A stretch of 40,295 nucleotides of DNA from Silvanigrellaceae bacterium (GTDB lineage: Bacteria; Bdellovibrionota_B; Oligoflexia; Silvanigrellales; CANGWC01): positions 1 to 40,295 of the forward strand of contig CANGWC010000007.1 in the NCBI GenBank assembly GCA_947457515.1, in the 5' to 3' direction. The notes beneath the pieces are model-generated. The model saw only the letters and a list, made by a program, of their open reading frames with translations. It was not told the DNA's origin and made no database searches. Shown here one piece after another: positions 1-10,035 of this stretch. The translations under genes and the position numbers were made by a program. Position 1 is the stretch's first letter. Every line of letters begins with the position of its first letter.

Positions 1-745
1 CTGTTGAAACTAATAATTCTATTGAATACGTATGGTTAGGTCTAACTGAGATCAGACTTAAAATACTTTCTTTCTTTGGAAAAGGAGTCCAATCTTTGTA
101 TTCTATAAATACCGGATAGACCCTGCTCAATGTCGGTCTAAACTTTATATTTAAAATGATTTCATGAACCTGAGACTACTTCGGGTTTCAGAAGTTCGGG
201 TAGGCATTCTACCTGTCATCTCTTCTATTCCGGCATAGACTTTGTTCTCTTTCACTCATTTTAATACCTGGAACATTACGTTCCAAAATGTCGAGCATTA
301 AAGTTGAGATCAACGTTCTGCAGTTAAGGTTACCCATTGGCGCCATAGATACACTACGCTAACAGCGATTAGCATGATCTTTGAGCTCATTTGGTCTTAA
401 CTTCCCACTACCTTTGGTCCTTCACAAACGACAATTTGCTACTATGACCGCTGCTGACTTCCAACCTCTTACGAGGTCGGATCTCCCAGGGTAAGACGCA
501 CTGCTTTCGTTCCATATAACTGCCTCATCTACGTATTAAACCTTATGGGATGGTCTTTGTGATGAAAGGGTCACTCAACCAGTTTAATCCGCCTGATATG
601 AGATTCGTGTACCTCAGTCCGGAACTTCGCCTACAGCTTCCTTCAGATTCTTAGTTACCTAAGACACCCTTGCTGTTCAGCTTTGAATACTCCCACTTCT
701 CCATTAGGGATTTTCACCCTTAGCAGTGCGCCATGCCTGGCGCAC
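1..745 (-). mobile_element. 5' portion of a putative group II intron (continues beyond the left edge of the window)
   Basis: The minus strand from 745 begins GTGCGCCaggcatGGCGCAC, matching the group II 5' GUGYG start and a first helix. It then runs into structured non-coding sequence without a long ORF. A 7-nt EBS1-like segment (minus TTTCATC, + 561-567) is complementary to the putative IBS1 GATGAAA (minus, + 747-753) just upstream of the junction. No domain V or complete RT is visible in the window. Confidence 0.6.
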
Positions 746-752
746 GTTTCAT

Positions 753-772
753 CCTCTCAATGAATTAAGAGG
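753..772 (-). terminator. Terminator-like hairpin downstream of tig
   Basis: Minus strand CCTCTTAA-TTCA-TTGAGAGG: 8-bp stem with one G-T pair and a 4-nt loop, about 45 nt after the tig stop. There is no U-tract, because the putative intron follows. Confidence 0.4.
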
Positions 773-817
773 GATTCACCTTGTTCTAAGCTAAAAATAG
801 AAGAGTTAATTTTTTTC

Positions 818-1894
818 TCAGTGTTTTGTATTGATATCTCTTAAATAGGCCATAACTTTTTCTAGAAGCAACTGTCCTTGAACTCTTTGCATAATTTCAT
901 AGCCTTTTGTTCCTTTAAACAAATTCTTAGCTTGGTTAGGATTTTTTTGAGCGATCTCGATTAAAGCTTGAGTGACTTCTGTATTTGCAACTTCAATTTT
1001 TTCTTGACGAGCAATGTGCCCTAAAAGAAGAACTGTCTTCACTTCTCTTTGTGCTTTTGTATGAATAGCTGCGTAATCTTCTGGATATTCTTTTTCAAGA
1101 GCATGTATATCAGTGATTTTCTCAAGATATTCTTTACTATACCGAATTTCCTCTAATTCACTTTGCATTGCATTATCTATAAGTTTTTGAGGAAAAGGAA
1201 TTTCATTTTTAGAGATAATCTCATCTAAGATCTGATCATTAATAACCTGTTCATCTTTAGCTTTACGTTCTTTTTGAACCTCCGAATGAAAAAACACTTT
1301 GTATTTTTCCACCATGTTGTCATCAAAAGCTGTCACCTCATGTGCATGATCGTGGTCATGATCATGCTTACGTTCTGCTGTATGTTCATGGTGCTTATGC
1401 TCTTCTTTATTTTCTGATTTTTGATCTTCTATATATTTTTGCTGAGCTTCTCTGAAAGTCTTAAGATTTTTTTCGACTTCTTCTTCTAAAGTATTTTCCC
1501 ACTCAAATGGTTTAACACTGATCTCTTTATAATCTTTAATTTCAACTAAAGGAACAACATCAACTGTCACTTCAAATACAAAGGGGTTAGACTTAACAAG
1601 TTCTTCTGGAACATTAAATGATGTATTCACCACTTTAAGATCTAGAGACTGGACCGCCTCTTGATAAGATTCTTCCACTAATTTTTGTTTTGTTTTTTTA
1701 ATAATATCATCAGCAAATATTTTTTGAACAAGAGCTAAAGGGACTTTACCTTTTCTAAACCCTTTGATTTCAGATGTTTTTTGAAGATCAACTTGGATGG
1801 CACTATACACTTCGTCAACAGACTCTGGCTCTATAGTGATATTAAGTTTTTGGAGAGTGGGTTCTATGACCTCTGTCGTACAATTTGATTTCAT
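818..1894 (-). CDS. tig: Trigger factor, ribosome-associated chaperone, apparently lacking the PPIase domain
   Basis: N-terminal ribosome-binding signature GFRKGKVP and a C-terminal trigger-factor-like helical region. Only 358 aa. The usual position of the FKBP domain holds a His-rich segment (EEHKHHEHTAERKHDHDHDHAHE). Confidence 0.85.
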   Translation of the reverse strand: MKSNCTTEVIEPTLQKLNITIEPESVDEVYSAIQVDLQKTSEIKGFRKGKVPLALVQKIFADDIIKKTKQKLVEESYQEAVQSLDLKVVNTSFNVPEELVKSNPFVFEVTVDVVPLVEIKDYKEISVKPFEWENTLEEEVEKNLKTFREAQQKYIEDQKSENKEEHKHHEHTAERKHDHDHDHAHEVTAFDDNMVEKYKVFFHSEVQKERKAKDEQVINDQILDEIISKNEIPFPQKLIDNAMQSELEEIRYSKEYLEKITDIHALEKEYPEDYAAIHTKAQREVKTVLLLGHIARQEKIEVANTEVTQALIEIAQKNPNQAKNLFKGTKGYEIMQRVQGQLLLEKVMAYLRDINTKH

Positions 1895-1897
1895 CGT

Positions 1898-2560
1898 TTA
1901 CTTTCCTATAGTTTTTATAAGGTTTAAGGACTCTGCCCAGACATTGTGTCTCCATTGAGGAAACTCTAACAGTTCATGGACCGATGGAAAGACATAACAC
2001 GTTTTATCTTCCCCTAAAACTTTAAATTCATTTTTCTGGAAAAGAAGGTTTTTGTAGAGATTTTCTCTATCAAGAGGATCCAGTGACATCCCTAAAGAAA
2101 GGTAGGCTCTTTCTCCAAAACAAAGAAAAGCTTTAGCCTTAACCCTCTGAGCCTCTTTTAAAAGATACTGTGAACATGTTTGAACATGATTACGTTCTAA
2201 GCTCTTAAGTGGATGACATTTCACAGCAAAAGTCATATAGACCTTAGATAATATACCTAGTTTTTCAAATAATCTGTAAATGATTTGATAACTGTTATCT
2301 GACTCTAAATCTTTTTGGGTGAGAATATTTTGAGAAGAGTCCATATCCACTGTGGGATAATCAAAGATAGCAAAGTATGGATATTGCTCATTTTCTAACT
2401 CTTTAAAAACAACAACTTTCTTTCTGTGTTGTGAAAGTGAACATTTTTGGCAGTTTTGGATGCTTTCACAAAGACTTTCTGCATGAGGAAAAAGATCTAC
2501 CCCATTATTTACTAAACTTTTCCACTGATTTTCCCTATAGTCAGATTCATGCTGGACCAT
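1898..2560 (-). CDS. Uracil-DNA glycosylase-like protein (family 4/5-like, divergent)
   Basis: N-terminal CxxC (NCQKCSL), VKCHP segment, late Cys (HVQTCSQYL) and CFGERA segment as in Fe-S UDGs. Start taken as ATG at 2560 (MVQHES) with GGGAG upstream, rather than the TTG at 2578. Confidence 0.6.
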   Translation of the reverse strand: MVQHESDYRENQWKSLVNNGVDLFPHAESLCESIQNCQKCSLSQHRKKVVVFKELENEQYPYFAIFDYPTVDMDSSQNILTQKDLESDNSYQIIYRLFEKLGILSKVYMTFAVKCHPLKSLERNHVQTCSQYLLKEAQRVKAKAFLCFGERAYLSLGMSLDPLDRENLYKNLLFQKNEFKVLGEDKTCYVFPSVHELLEFPQWRHNVWAESLNLIKTIGK

Positions 2561-4345
2561 ATACTTTCTCCCTTTCAACGGGACGTTGAAGACTTTATTA
2601 ACTTACAAATTCAAACTCTCTGGGGTTTAGAGGCTGATCTCTCAAATTTGACCATACCTCCAGATTCTTCCTATGGGCAACTGAGTTTTCCTTGTTTCTC
2701 TTTATCTAAAATCCTGAAAAAACCTCCTGTAGAGATTGCTCAAACTCTTGCTTCTCATTGGAAATCAACTCCCAATACAACTCTTGCTAAAGTAGACACG
2801 GTTGGGCCTTATCTCAACTTCTTTTTAAATCCATCTTCTACTTTAAATGATCTTTATCTATCTATTATATCAGAAGATTTTTTTAGTCTTCCTTTAACAA
2901 AGGCATCTCAGACTCTTGATTTAGAATACTCCCAACCTAACACCCATAAAGCTTTGCATGTGGGACATTTGAGATGTCTTTATCTAGGTGATTCTCTTGG
3001 ACGTATCTTAAGAAGAGTTGGACATCGTGTGATTTCTACGACCTATGTCGGGGATACAGGCACCCATATCCTTAAGATCCTTTGGTTCATTAAAAATGTT
3101 GATCCTAGTATTCTAACCACCTACAAAACCATAGAAAAATCTAAAAGATCTCAGTGGTTAGGCAATCTTTATACTCTCTCAGCTCAAGCATATTCTGATC
3201 AAAAACCCTCTTTAAAAGAAATCGCTCTTGAATGGAAAAAAGAAGGTTCAGAACTTCATTCTTTTTGGGAAGAAACTCGAAAATGGTCTCTAGAAGAAAT
3301 GCATCATCTTTATGATTGGTCTGATGTATCTTTCCATCGATGGTTTTATGAAAGTGAATTAGAAACTTCATGTATAGATCTTGTCAGAAAAAACCTAGAA
3401 CTTGGACTCTTCTGTCGGGATGATGGAGCGATTGGGATCGATCTTTCTCCTTATGACTTAGGTTTTTCTATTGTTTTAACTTCCGATGATAGGCCGCTTT
3501 ATCTCACTAAAGATCTTCAGTTGATTCAAGAGAAATTTGATACATCTTCTTTAAAAGATGAACTTAAAAATCAAAATATAGATACTTCTATTGTTGTTGT
3601 AGACAGCAGACAAACATTACATTTCAAACAAGTCTTTAAGATCAGTCAAATCATTGGATTTAACCCAGACTTTGTTCATATTGCCTATGAAACAGTAAAT
3701 AACTCTGAAGGTCATCCCTTTAGTTCCCGGGAACTTTCAGGAACAACCATTCATCAGCTCATTCAAAGCATTAATGAAGCCTTATGGACTCACTATCTTC
3801 AACATAAAAACCCAGAAAACCTAGATATCGTCCAAAAAACCCTAGCTCATGGAGCTCTACGTTATGGAATGCTTAAATATGATACTCAAACTCCTGTACA
3901 ATTCTCTTTAAGTGATTGGATCAAATTAGAAGGTCAAACAGGTCCTTATCTTCAGTATGTATGCGCAAGATGTCACAGTTTATTAGATAAATTCCAAGAT
4001 GTTTTTTCTACATCTCAAGATGAGAAAGATAAGATTTCTTCTCTATATCAAACTGTAATCAATGAGAATACCTATGTATTTTCATCTGGAGAAACTCAAC
4101 TTCTCTTTCTTATCTCTCAACTCAATCAAATCATTTTAAAAGCTGGTACTCTTCTCAAACCACACATCATTGCTCAGTATTTATTTCAAGTCGCAAAGCT
4201 TTTTAATCAATTCTATGAATTGTCTCCCATTCAAGGATCCACTGATCTCGAAAAAAAGATCAGACTGGGAATCACCTATATCACTCATAAATCCCTCATC
4301 CATGGCATGAGTCTTTTAGGGATGGGTCACCTTAAAAAAATGTAA
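2549..4345 (+). CDS. argS: Arginyl-tRNA synthetase
   Basis: 598 aa; class I HVGH motif in THKALHVGHLRCLYLGDSLGRIL, then YVGDTGTH; C-terminal DALR-type anticodon-binding region (LEGQTGPYLQYVCARCHSLL). Confidence 0.93.
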   Translation: MLDHILSPFQRDVEDFINLQIQTLWGLEADLSNLTIPPDSSYGQLSFPCFSLSKILKKPPVEIAQTLASHWKSTPNTTLAKVDTVGPYLNFFLNPSSTLNDLYLSIISEDFFSLPLTKASQTLDLEYSQPNTHKALHVGHLRCLYLGDSLGRILRRVGHRVISTTYVGDTGTHILKILWFIKNVDPSILTTYKTIEKSKRSQWLGNLYTLSAQAYSDQKPSLKEIALEWKKEGSELHSFWEETRKWSLEEMHHLYDWSDVSFHRWFYESELETSCIDLVRKNLELGLFCRDDGAIGIDLSPYDLGFSIVLTSDDRPLYLTKDLQLIQEKFDTSSLKDELKNQNIDTSIVVVDSRQTLHFKQVFKISQIIGFNPDFVHIAYETVNNSEGHPFSSRELSGTTIHQLIQSINEALWTHYLQHKNPENLDIVQKTLAHGALRYGMLKYDTQTPVQFSLSDWIKLEGQTGPYLQYVCARCHSLLDKFQDVFSTSQDEKDKISSLYQTVINENTYVFSSGETQLLFLISQLNQIILKAGTLLKPHIIAQYLFQVAKLFNQFYELSPIQGSTDLEKKIRLGITYITHKSLIHGMSLLGMGHLKKM

Positions 4346-4351
4346 AATTTT

Positions 4352-5227
4352 TTAGATATTAGATAATTTGGCTTTTTTCTGAATCGCTATATAAGCGCAG
4401 ATAATCACAATAGCTGCTGTGGAGAACATGCCTATGGTCAAAGGTTCTCCTAAGATAAAATAAGAAGCTATCAGTGTTAAAAAAGGCTGGATCAGTTGAA
4501 CTTGTCCAATGTGTGCAGCCCCACCTAAAGATAAACCTATTAGCCATGGAATATTTGCAAAGAACTGACTGACTGCACCCACATAGAAAACACCTAACCA
4601 TGCTTCTATGAAAAGAGGTGGAGGGTATAAAGTAAAACTTATGAGCCATGCTGGAATAATAATAGGCAACATGAAAATTAAGCTCCAACAGATCGTATTG
4701 AGACTTCCTAATTGTCGAGTGATTTTTGTAGCCTCTGTGTAACCAAGACTACAAAAGATCACAGCTATCACAAGGAAAAAATCTCCTATAGTGATTTCAC
4801 CACTTAGACTTGTCGCAAAATAAAGAAGGTTACATAAAATCCCTATGATACTCATGATCCAAAATAAAACTCCAGGTTTCTCTCCATTTCTTAACGAGGC
4901 TAAAATAGCCGTGACTAAAGGCTGTAAAGTAAAGACAGAAGCTCCATGAGAAGCTGATGTGTTTTGTAATCCTAGGGAAAGAAATAGAGGAAAAAGAACA
5001 GTATAAGTAGAACCTGTTATCAGTATGGATTTTAAATATTTACGTGATGGGATCTTCTTTCTAAATAGAAAGATATAACCTAAAGCCAGTAAGCCACCAA
5101 TCAGTGCTCTACTGCATGTGATAAGATAGGGATGTATCCCATGAGCTACAGCAGTTTTTGTCATAGGTAAAGTTAAACTGAACCCAAGAACTCCGAGTAA
5201 ACCGTAAAGAACTGCTTTTGATTGCAT
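4352..5227 (-). CDS. EamA/DMT-superfamily transporter
   Basis: 291 aa with about ten hydrophobic segments; EamA-like N-terminus (LGFSLTLPMTKTAVAHGIHPYLITCSRALIGGLLAL). Confidence 0.85.
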   Translation of the reverse strand: MQSKAVLYGLLGVLGFSLTLPMTKTAVAHGIHPYLITCSRALIGGLLALGYIFLFRKKIPSRKYLKSILITGSTYTVLFPLFLSLGLQNTSASHGASVFTLQPLVTAILASLRNGEKPGVLFWIMSIIGILCNLLYFATSLSGEITIGDFFLVIAVIFCSLGYTEATKITRQLGSLNTICWSLIFMLPIIIPAWLISFTLYPPPLFIEAWLGVFYVGAVSQFFANIPWLIGLSLGGAAHIGQVQLIQPFLTLIASYFILGEPLTIGMFSTAAIVIICAYIAIQKKAKLSNI

Positions 5228-5229
5228 GA

Positions 5230-6927
<1,698 letters not shown>

Positions 6928-6947
6928 CTACACTGTTATACAAATAC

Positions 6948-7241
6948 TTAGTTTAAAACCGCAAGAATTTCATCTTCACGGATAAGAAGGTGTTCTTCTC
7001 CATCAAGTTTTATTTCTGTTCCGCCCCATTTGCCAAAAAGGATTTTATCTCCTGTTTTAACTTCCATTGTCTTACGGCTACCATCATCTAAGATCTTACC
7101 TTCGCCAACAGCGATAACTTTACCTTCTACAGGTTTTTCTTTGGCATTATCTGGGATAAGAATGCCGCCGGCTGTTTTTTCTTCAGCTAGCATTCTTTTG
7201 ACGAGAACTCTATCGTTTAAAGGTTGTACTGACCTAGTCAT
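6948..7241 (-). CDS. groES: 10 kDa co-chaperonin GroES
   Basis: [48 protein letters not shown]. Start trimmed from the ORF-track start 7283 to ATG 7241, which is preceded by AGGAGG. Confidence 0.98.
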   Translation of the reverse strand: MTRSVQPLNDRVLVKRMLAEEKTAGGILIPDNAKEKPVEGKVIAVGEGKILDDGSRKTMEVKTGDKILFGKWGGTEIKLDGEEHLLIREDEILAVLN

Positions 7242-7272
7242 AATTTGTATCCTCCTAATAAGAGATGTTAAA

Positions 7273-7300
7273 AATTTAACCATAGTTCATTCAGTGTCAA
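7273..7300 (-). promoter_or_regulatory. Candidate groESL promoter
   Basis: Minus strand TTGACA (+ 7295-7300), 16-nt spacer, TAAATT (+ 7273-7278), followed by an AT-rich near-palindrome GTTAAATTTTTAAC. No CIRCE element is visible. Confidence 0.35.
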
Positions 7301-7311
7301 TAGGAGATTAC

Positions 7312-7890
7312 ATGAAACTACTACTTACTTTACTTCTAGGTTGTGCAAGCTTTTCAGGAAACTATGCAGATCCTAATAAACTTGAAATCGTCGATGATAA
7401 ATGGAATGAAAGTGATGCTCGATTGACTGCTGAAAAAATGATCAAAAGCGCTTTAGAAAAACAATGGATTGTTGGTTGGACTCAAGAGCATTCTGGTAAG
7501 CGACCTTTTATTATTGTGGATGATTTTGAAAATAGAACCTCTGAACATATTGATACCCAGGCTCTTTTTGAAGCTACCAGTAATGAACTTCTCAATAGTG
7601 GTCGAATTCGATTTTTAGATGCTTCAAAAAGAAAGAAAATCTTAGAAGAAGTTAAATTCCAAAATTCTGGAGCCGTTCATAGCTCTTCTTCTAAGAAACA
7701 AGGCAAACAAATTGGAGCTGATTTCCTTCTAACAGGAAGCCTTTCTAGCATTGTTTCACAACAAGATGGCTATAAAACAGTCACTTATCAAGTTCAGATG
7801 AAGTTGACAGATATTGAATCTTCAGAAATTGTATGGTCAGAAGTTTATAAGTTGAAGAAACAATTTAAGCGTTCTGCTTTTGGCACTTAA
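7312..7890 (+). CDS. LpoB-like lipoprotein (penicillin-binding-protein activator family)
   Basis: MKLLLTLLLGC lipobox; RPFIIVDDFENRTSEHIDTQALFEATSNELLNSGRIRFLD and GADFLLTGSLSSI resemble the LpoB/YcfM family. Start at 7312, not the ORF-track start 7030 (which is antisense to groES). Confidence 0.7.
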   Translation: MKLLLTLLLGCASFSGNYADPNKLEIVDDKWNESDARLTAEKMIKSALEKQWIVGWTQEHSGKRPFIIVDDFENRTSEHIDTQALFEATSNELLNSGRIRFLDASKRKKILEEVKFQNSGAVHSSSSKKQGKQIGADFLLTGSLSSIVSQQDGYKTVTYQVQMKLTDIESSEIVWSEVYKLKKQFKRSAFGT

Positions 7891-7962
7891 TATCTTTAAT
7901 CTTATCGATTTCTTGTTTATTAGGAATTTGATGTTCCTATCATGAATCATCTAGGAGGGGAC

Positions 7963-8517
7963 ATGTCTGATATTGTATCCGAAACAAAAGAATCTATGGA
8001 GAAATCCTATCAACGTCTTGTTCAATCATTACAAAAAATGAGAACAGGAAGAGCTACACCTGCTCTTCTCGATGATATTTATGTGGATTATTTCGGCTCA
8101 TCTATGCCGATTCAAAGAATAGCAACACTGGCAACACCTGAACCTCGGGTCATTACCATCCAACCTTTTGACAAGAGTTCATTGGATGTGATTGAGAAAA
8201 AGATCTTATCTTCTAATATTGGAGTGACTCCTCAAAATGATGGGAAAGTCATCCGTTTAATTATTCCCCCTTTAAGTCAAGATCGACGTAAAGAAATGGT
8301 TAAACAATGTAAAAAAATCATTGAAGAAGGTAAAGTTGCTTTTCGTACTCATAGACAAGATGCAAATCAAAAGGTCAAATCTTTTGTAAAAGACAATCAT
8401 TTACCTGAAGATCAGTCTAAGAAAATGCAGGATTCTATTCAGAAAGTGACGGATGAGTATATTAAAAAAGCCGATGTATTAAGTGATACAAAGGAAAAAG
8501 AGATCCTTCAGCCATAA
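7963..8517 (+). CDS. frr: Ribosome recycling factor
   Basis: RTGRATPALLDDIYVDYFGSSMPIQRIATLATPEPRVITIQPFD. Start chosen at MSDIVSETKES because AGGAGGGG lies immediately upstream. Confidence 0.97.
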   Translation: MSDIVSETKESMEKSYQRLVQSLQKMRTGRATPALLDDIYVDYFGSSMPIQRIATLATPEPRVITIQPFDKSSLDVIEKKILSSNIGVTPQNDGKVIRLIIPPLSQDRRKEMVKQCKKIIEEGKVAFRTHRQDANQKVKSFVKDNHLPEDQSKKMQDSIQKVTDEYIKKADVLSDTKEKEILQP

Positions 8518-8602
8518 TAGACAACTATTTGATTCTAAAAAATAAAATCTAAATATATAAACATAACTTGATTATAATTTTATTATTGATATAGTTTGGT
8601 TT

Positions 8603-10024
8603 ATGTTTATCTTTCAAAAAATATTTAAAAAAACTTTATTTATAATTTCTGTATTATCCATTACTGATACAATTAGAGCATCACAGCTTACTTCTAATGA
8701 TGTTTTCTATTCTGAATCCTACCCAGATCTATCAACCATTGAACCTAAACAACATCAAAATTTAGGTATTAATCGGTGGCCAGAATTTAAGAACACAGTT
8801 ATTCGACAAGCTCTTTTATTATTAAATCTTTATCCTAATGATACTTTACTGGTTTATGGCAGAGACGGTGAAATTATTTACGATGCTCTTAAATATTTAT
8901 CTCATCTTTTGTTTAAAGGGAATCATAAGATTCATCTTATTAATTTTTCCAGAGAAATGTCTGGAATGAATTACGTGCATTTTCCTAAAGATATTTACTC
9001 AAAATATCTCAGTCAATATGGATTAAATGAAGCAAATCTAGAGAAAGGAGATCGCTTCGTTTTAGTCGATACGGGTTTTCGCGGTTCTTTGCAAAGATTC
9101 ACTTGTAAATTATTTGATGAAAAACACTATAATCAAATTTATATTGAGCTACTTATGTATGTTCCTGTAGTATTTCGTAATCCTGAAGGGAATATAACTA
9201 TAGATTCTGAACAAATGAAACTTTTCTATAATCGCTTTTCTTTGATGGCCATAGAATCTTTTCTACCCTTCACTCATCCTCATCATTCATCTTATACTAC
9301 AAGATTGATTTTAGAGTCCTTACCTCACATTACAGATACAGCTCATACTTTGACCTTTAATATGAACACATTGTTATGGGACTCTATGTCTAAGGACTCT
9401 CCTCTTGAAGAGAAAGTATTATCCCAAAAGGTTAGAGAAGACTTTTTGCAGACTATTATCGATAATTTTGAACAAATCAAAAAATTAAATCGTAAGATCC
9501 AAAAAGTAATGGAACTCTATCATTCTGAAGAAATTGATCTCTCTAGAACAACCTTCAACCTTGAAACTCTAAAAGCTGATCTTGATGCTATTGCTTTAAT
9601 ACAAGATCTTGATGAGCGTTTCCCTAATGAAAAAAAGAGAATATTTTTTGAATCTTTAGGTGTATTTTTTACAGATCTGTTTGAAACATTTTATACAGAT
9701 TCTTCAAAAAGCATTGCAGAGCTTTCTCCTCCTCTAGATATAACAAATGTCTTTAGAAGATATCCGCATCTCAAAGAACATTTTTTAAGTCTTTTAAATG
9801 CTAAAGAGTTTGAAAAAGTTAATAATATATTAACCAATATTTATGATTTGATCTTTTTTGAATTTGAACAAGCACTTCAATTCATGCCATTCGAAAGACA
9901 ATTAGTATCTCTAGGGATCACAATCTCATATTTTAAAAAAATATTATCAGCCGAACAGTTTTCGATACTCAAAGAAAATACACTTCTTAAATCTCTTTTA
10001 GAAAAACATAATATTTTAAAATAA
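8603..10024 (+). CDS. Uncharacterised protein with an N-terminal hydrophobic/signal-like segment
   Basis: 473-aa ORF; hydrophobic N-terminus (FKKTLFIISVLSITDTIRA); motifs LLVYGRDGEIIYDALKYL and DRFVLVDTGFRGSLQRF; long helical C-terminal half. No family confidently recognised. Confidence 0.7.
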   Translation: MFIFQKIFKKTLFIISVLSITDTIRASQLTSNDVFYSESYPDLSTIEPKQHQNLGINRWPEFKNTVIRQALLLLNLYPNDTLLVYGRDGEIIYDALKYLSHLLFKGNHKIHLINFSREMSGMNYVHFPKDIYSKYLSQYGLNEANLEKGDRFVLVDTGFRGSLQRFTCKLFDEKHYNQIYIELLMYVPVVFRNPEGNITIDSEQMKLFYNRFSLMAIESFLPFTHPHHSSYTTRLILESLPHITDTAHTLTFNMNTLLWDSMSKDSPLEEKVLSQKVREDFLQTIIDNFEQIKKLNRKIQKVMELYHSEEIDLSRTTFNLETLKADLDAIALIQDLDERFPNEKKRIFFESLGVFFTDLFETFYTDSSKSIAELSPPLDITNVFRRYPHLKEHFLSLLNAKEFEKVNNILTNIYDLIFFEFEQALQFMPFERQLVSLGITISYFKKILSAEQFSILKENTLLKSLLEKHNILK

Positions 10025-10035
10025 ATTTAAAAGAA

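Noticed and set aside
1-745. rRNA or tRNA at the left edge
   Set aside because: The sequence is structured but has no recognisable rRNA core motifs or tRNA T-loop/anticodon arm; the group II intron signature fits better.
3141-3371. 76-aa minus ORF inside argS
   Set aside because: Lies wholly within conserved argS; no supporting features.
7030-7311. N-terminal extension of the LpoB-like ORF as called in the ORF track
   Set aside because: It is antisense to groES. The lipoprotein signal starts at 7312 with an upstream AGGAG.
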